In this document: positions 60,373 through 64,000 of the stretch, one piece after another
Position numbering within the stretch: the first letter of the stretch is position 1
Layout of the letters: every line of letters starts with the position of its first letter
Source: Methanosarcina vacuolata Z-761
GTDB taxonomy: Archaea > Halobacteriota > Methanosarcinia > Methanosarcinales > Methanosarcinaceae
Assembly (NCBI RefSeq): GCF_000969905.1
Contig: NZ_CP009520.1
Location: 2,046,001 to 2,110,000 of the forward strand
Direction of reading: 5' to 3'
DNA length: 64,000 nt
The notes under the pieces: model-generated
The model's database searches: none
Seen by the model: the letters and a program-made list of their open reading frames with translations, nothing else
Told to the model about the DNA's origin: nothing
Translations under genes and position numbers: made by a program

Positions 60373-61230
60373 ATGAATGATAAAAAAATCGATGTGTCTT
60401 TACTAAAAAGTAAAGGATTTCTGCCTCAGAGGCAGGAAAACATGTTTTCAATGCGTCTGAAGGTCGTGAGTGGGAATCTGGATGTCGAAAAACTGCGGGC
60501 AATTGCAGATGCAGCCGAGAAGTATGGCTCTGGCTATGTTCACATAACCTCAAGGCAGCAGATTGAGGTTCCTTTTGTTAAACTTGAAGATGCGGAAGCA
60601 GCAAACAACGAACTTGAAAAGCAGGGTATTTTTGGAGGCTCTGCCGGAAAAAGGGTAAGAGCCGTGGTTGCCTGCCAGGGAGATAGGGTCTGTAGAAACG
60701 GGTTAATTAACTGCGAAAGCATAGCTTGCAAGATCGATGAAAAATACTTTGGGGAAGCTGTCCCTAAAAAACTCAAGATTGCAGTAACAGGCTGCCCTTC
60801 AGCATGTGTAAGACCTCAGGAAAATGATTTTGGAGTCATGGGTACTGTAAGTCCCAAAACCGTCGAAGAAAATTGCGTCGGCTGCAAGCGCTGTGAAAAG
60901 GCTTGTAAAGTGGGAGCAATAAAAGTCCAGGAAGATAAAGCTTCTATAGATACTGAAAAGTGCATCCTCTGCGGGGCATGTATTGCAGCCTGCCGGAAAG
61001 ATGCCCTGAGAGCAGAAAAAACCGGATGCACGATCTTCGTTGGAGGCAAGGCCGGACGCCAACCCATGCAGGGGATAAAGCTTCTTGAGCTTGCAGACGA
61101 AGAGCAGCTTTTCTCAGTCCTTGAAAAAACCTTTGAGTACTACAGGAGAGAAGGTCTTGACGGGGAGAGATTAGGAGAGCTCATTGAAAGGCTCGGTATT
61201 GATAAGTACAGGGAAGAAGTCCTTTCCTGA
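60373..61230 (+). CDS. Dsr-like siroheme protein with two ferredoxin clusters (sulfite/nitrite reductase-like)
   Basis: 285 residues. The N-terminal part (MRLKVVSGNLDVEKLRAIAD, YVHITSRQQIEVP) is the nitrite/sulfite reductase ferredoxin-like half domain. The siroheme-[4Fe-4S] ligands are Cys101 and Cys107 (ACQGDRVCRNG) and Cys141 and Cys145 (VTGCPSACVRP). Two [4Fe-4S] ferredoxin motifs follow: Cys168/171/174/178 and Cys197/200/203/207. It resembles the small Dsr-like proteins of methanogens, probably cytoplasmic, whose reaction (sulfite reduction, siroheme-linked or otherwise) is not settled. The C-terminal ~60 residues (RQPMQGIKLLELADEEQLF) are common in this group. Confidence 0.85.
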   Translation: MNDKKIDVSLLKSKGFLPQRQENMFSMRLKVVSGNLDVEKLRAIADAAEKYGSGYVHITSRQQIEVPFVKLEDAEAANNELEKQGIFGGSAGKRVRAVVACQGDRVCRNGLINCESIACKIDEKYFGEAVPKKLKIAVTGCPSACVRPQENDFGVMGTVSPKTVEENCVGCKRCEKACKVGAIKVQEDKASIDTEKCILCGACIAACRKDALRAEKTGCTIFVGGKAGRQPMQGIKLLELADEEQLFSVLEKTFEYYRREGLDGERLGELIERLGIDKYREEVLS

Positions 61231-62162
61231 GCTTTGTAGAAATTCGTAGTTTCAGCTTAAATGAACTTACAATTTCTTTGTTTATTTTGTACCATCACTC
61301 TTAATTTTATTTTTTTTATTGATCTTCATCTCTTCTTTTTCTTCTGGTTTCTTGTATCCTCTTCAAATTTTATGGGCAAGAGTAAATTTCATGTATTTGA
61401 TGAAAATTTAATAATTAAACCAAGTTTAAAAAACAACCTCAAGTGATACATTCAACTTTTCAACTGGATTATAAAATTGTGCACATTTTTTGAGTTGGAA
61501 AATTCGACATTGAATTTGAATATGATACGATTTATTTTGTTTAATGGTGTATTAATGATAAGCATATGATAAACATCAGATTTTTAATGATAGACAGTAA
61601 TTCTTGTCGAATAAAAGAAGCTTTGAGCCTTTCCAGAAGGGGGAAAGGACTTTAATCTTTGAGGAAATATTTTATCCGATATATAGCTGGATTATTTCAT
61701 ATTCCCAAAGAGAAAAACAATCATGTTATGCCTTCGTAACTCTTTCCCAAATCTTACTAAAAATTTTTCTTTTTGTGTGCAGCCTTCTTTGAGTTACAGG
61801 TCAATACCTGTAAGTACACTCAGTCAGACTTGGCTTCCATTTAACGGAAGCTATATTTATAAGTTTAATATCAGTATGTTTGATATTTCATATTTAATAT
61901 TTGTAAGCTTAATATCAGTATATTTAATATTTGCAGGTTTAATATTTTATTTAACATGGGTTTGATTATAATTTAAACTCAGACTTAATAATCATTTAAA
62001 ACGCGCTTAACTTTAACCGCATATAACTATAATCGCACTTTACTTTAGTTGCAATTCGCTGCAACAGCACTTTACTTAAGGAGTAATCGATTGAAATCAT
62101 GCATAAGCGCAATTAACAATCAGAGATTTCTACATGTAAATCATACTCAGGAGCAGTAATCA
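61231..62162. other. long AT-rich intergenic region
   Basis: 930 bases without a convincing gene; ORFs at 61261, 61604 and 61723 lack family features. Near 61855-61950, irregular copies of taatatcagtatrtttgatatt and ttaatatttg occur (imperfect duplications). The htpX ribosome-binding site (aggagc, ~62150) is at the end. Confidence 0.4.
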
Positions 62163-63047
62163 ATGAAACGAAAGTGGGAACGGGATTTGGGACTTCAGGG
62201 ACGGATGATTTTCACGATGTTTCTTCTGGCAGCAGTTTACTTTTTTTTCCTGTTGTTTCTTTCGTACAACGGGACTCCGCCAGTGTTTATGATGCTTTTT
62301 GTAGGTTCTTTCATGGCTATCCAGTACTTTTACTCGGATAAACTGGTGCTGTGGTCAACAGGCGCACAAATCGTTTCTGAAAGCGAGGCCCCACAATTAC
62401 ATGGGATAATTACGCGTCTCTGCGCAATAGCTGACCTCCCGAAACCTAAGGTGGCAATTGTCAGGACTCAGGTCCCGAATGCTTTTGCAACAGGCCGAAA
62501 CCAGAACAACGCTGTTGTTGCAGTTACAACAGGAATTATGGACAAACTATCTCCAGCCGAACTCGAGGCCGTGCTTGCTCACGAACTTACCCATGTCAAG
62601 AACAGGGATATGGCTATCATGACAATTGCCAGTTTTATCTCAACGCTGGCTTTTTACTTTGTTCGTTACAGCCTCTACTTTGGAGATATGGGAGGAGACA
62701 GGAGAAAAGAAGGCGGAGGCATTTTGCTTGTTTGGTTAGTTTCACTTGCAGTCTGGGCTGTTAGTTTCCTACTTATTCGAGCCCTTTCCCGCTACAGGGA
62801 ATATGCCGCAGACAGGGGCGCAGCCATTATTACCGGACAGCCGTCGGACCTTGCATCGGCCCTAATGAAGATCAGTGGCGTCATGTCCAGAGTCCCGAGT
62901 GAAGACCTCAGGTCAGTAGAGGGGATGAATGCCTTTTTTATCATCCCTGCAATCTCAGGTTCTTCCATAATGGACATTTTTTCCACTCACCCTTCTGTGG
63001 AAAAAAGAATAGCCAAACTTGAAAAGATGCAGCAGGATCTGGGCTAA
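62163..63047 (+). CDS. htpX: HtpX zinc metalloprotease
   Basis: 294 residues. Membrane helices are at residues ~17-35 and ~43-58 and again at ~155-205. The zinc site HELTH is at ~140-144 (VLAHELTHVKNRDMAI), with the third ligand Glu in SRYREYAADRGAA. HtpX degrades misfolded membrane proteins and belongs to envelope quality control. It is followed by the pspAB-like gene, the usual arrangement in archaea. The active site faces the cytoplasm. Confidence 0.96.
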   Translation: MKRKWERDLGLQGRMIFTMFLLAAVYFFFLLFLSYNGTPPVFMMLFVGSFMAIQYFYSDKLVLWSTGAQIVSESEAPQLHGIITRLCAIADLPKPKVAIVRTQVPNAFATGRNQNNAVVAVTTGIMDKLSPAELEAVLAHELTHVKNRDMAIMTIASFISTLAFYFVRYSLYFGDMGGDRRKEGGGILLVWLVSLAVWAVSFLLIRALSRYREYAADRGAAIITGQPSDLASALMKISGVMSRVPSEDLRSVEGMNAFFIIPAISGSSIMDIFSTHPSVEKRIAKLEKMQQDLG

Positions 63048-63059
63048 CCTGGTGTACTG

Positions 63060-63126
63060 GCAAAATCCTGGTCACAGGATTAATCCCATTTACAGGACTA
63101 ATCCCATTTACAGGACTAATCCAGGT
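63060..63126. repeat. 17-bp tandem repeat after htpX
   Basis: Three copies of ggactaatcccatttaca-type units (ggattaatcccatttaca, ggactaatcccatttaca, ggactaatccaggtc) start about 14 bases after the htpX stop. Confidence 0.85.
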
Positions 63127-63197
63127 CATAAAATATTAGTTAACAGAAACAAATTCATAGCACGAATTAAGAACATGACTTAAAAAGGAGAAACTAA

Positions 63198-63797
63198 ATG
63201 GGTCTTCGCGATTTAGTGGACGCCGTTCTAGGGAAGAGTGCGCTTCCGAAAGCAAAAAGTGAGAAACTATTTGCAATGTCTACAGCCAGTATTACTCTGG
63301 AAAGCAATCTTGGCCTGAAGCCTTCAGGATCGGCAGGAATCTGTTTTAAGCCAATAGGGGCTTCAGCGTACGAATCTGCGCGAAAGGAAATTCAGGAGCT
63401 TCTGGAGTATAGTTCAAAGGAAACAGAAACCGAGTTCAGGCTGGAAAAAGATGAGTTCAATTTCCTGTGGGCTATTTTTAAAGACCCGGATTTAGAAGAT
63501 CTTGTTGCAAACATTCACCTTGTAAGTGAAACCCTTGAAGAACACGGCTTTGGCGGGCAGCTTCTCTGTGCCATTTACAGGTTTGACAGCGAACCCGAAG
63601 CCGGAAAATCCAGCCGTGGAGAAACCGTTTACTGGATCTACAATTTTAAGCAGGGAACTTATTATCCCTTTATCCCGCTTTCCGGCAAGCAGAGAGACAG
63701 CCCCTTTGAATTCAGGTTAAGGGCAGAAATGGAAAGGGAAATGCCTATCGAAGAAAATGTAGAAAAGTGGTATCCTCTATGGGGAATTCCATTCTAA
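63198..63797 (+). CDS. pspAB: PspA-associated protein PspAB
   Basis: 199 residues of the PspAB family, which in archaea and actinobacteria is usually next to htpX and PspA-type genes and is thought to act in membrane stress. Visible are GLRDLVDAVLGKSALPKAKS at the start, LFAMSTASITLESNLGLKPS and WIYNFKQGTYYPFIPLSGKQRDS near the end. No membrane helix. An ideal ribosome-binding site aaaaggag precedes the ATG. It is 150 bases after htpX and probably shares its regulation. Confidence 0.88.
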   Translation: MGLRDLVDAVLGKSALPKAKSEKLFAMSTASITLESNLGLKPSGSAGICFKPIGASAYESARKEIQELLEYSSKETETEFRLEKDEFNFLWAIFKDPDLEDLVANIHLVSETLEEHGFGGQLLCAIYRFDSEPEAGKSSRGETVYWIYNFKQGTYYPFIPLSGKQRDSPFEFRLRAEMEREMPIEENVEKWYPLWGIPF

Positions 63798-63840
63798 AAG
63801 ACTGCGGTGCCTATAAGTTCAACTTGGTTTTTGATCACGT

Positions 63841-64000
63841 TCAGGTTTTGATAAAGCTCAGCTTTAATCCTTGAGCTTTGAGCTCTTCCATAAGCTCTTT
63901 TGAATAATCAGGTACTGCACCTGCTTTTGATGCAACATACGTTCCAAGGATGCAGGCGATTGAAGCGGCTTTTGAAACTCCGTACCCTGAGAGGCAGGTG
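63841..64000 (-). CDS. PfkB-type carbohydrate kinase (3' part)
   Basis: The last 53 codons of a gene that continues beyond the window's right edge; its stop is TGA at 63841-63843 on the minus strand. The end of the protein reads GYGVSKAASIACILGTYVAS, then KAGAVPDYSKELMEELKAQG. This fits the C-terminal helix region of ribokinase/PfkB-like sugar or nucleoside kinases (anion-hole region just upstream not in the window). The family assignment is from this short end only. Confidence 0.5.
   Translation of the reverse strand, partial: TCLSGYGVSKAASIACILGTYVASKAGAVPDYSKELMEELKAQGLKLSFIKT

Noticed and set aside
61261-61965. Three short plus-strand ORFs after the Dsr-like gene
   Set aside because: Phe/Ile-rich translation of AT-rich DNA without motif or ribosome-binding site.
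1-64000. tRNA or rRNA genes
   Set aside because: I looked for T-loop GTTCRANNC motifs with matching acceptor stems and found none in intergenic DNA; a dedicated covariance search would be decisive.

Overview
The window is archaeal and almost certainly from a Methanosarcina chromosome. It carries RadA recombinase, archaeal-type CoaD, AMP phosphorylase, the archaeal tRNA methylase Trm56, a FilR1-type methanogen regulator, an HtpX/PspAB pair and a small siroheme reductase-like protein. Long AT-rich intergenic stretches are full of insertion-sequence debris, which is typical of the genus. I cannot fix the species from the sequence alone.

Layout. 0-5 kb: end of a PLP-homeostasis gene, a hicBA toxin-antitoxin pair, an intact IS66 copy (8-bp target duplication) whose transposase has an in-frame TAG, and a TPR protein. 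6-18 kb: PRC-barrel and small secreted proteins, transglutaminase-like protein, HAD phosphatase, radA/coaD (divergent), a TIM-barrel endonuclease-IV-like gene, AMP phosphorylase + trm56, and a CrtI-like oxidoreductase. 19-28 kb: a secreted cysteine-repeat protein, NikR-like regulator, a methyltransferase-amidohydrolase operon divergent from a TetR gene with a strong palindrome between them, a secreted repeat protein and a second methyltransferase. 28-38 kb: an IS1634-type element, surface proteins, an alkaline-phosphatase-superfamily protein, acylphosphatase, a complete group II intron inside an istB remnant, a membrane-attached Mrr-type nuclease, and a repeat-rich gene desert. 38-54 kb: beta-propeller protein, double CDGSH protein, flavin protein, lipoprotein, DinB, AI-2E-type permease + UPF0282 hydrolase, FilR1-type regulator, Fe/Mn SOD, SnoaL-like protein, YdjM-like membrane protein. 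54-64 kb: YjbQ, HAD hydrolase, broken dehydrogenase, IS1 and intron fragments, azlCD, Dsr-like protein, htpX-pspAB, and the end of a PfkB-type kinase.

The most unusual signals are: (1) azlC ends in TAG, but the same frame stays open through eight perfect 18-bp repeats and ends in TGATG overlapping azlD; in a genus that can decode UAG as pyrrolysine this is a candidate read-through extension. (2) The IS66 transposase is likewise interrupted only by one TAG. (3) The group II intron can be excised on paper to restore a continuous IstB reading frame. (4) A hairpin element occurs four times, with a related site lacking it 1.6 kb away. (5) A 199-bp MITE has an 8-bp target duplication. (6) Short tandem arrays repeatedly sit on or just after stop codons.

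No rRNA, tRNA or CRISPR array was recognised by eye.
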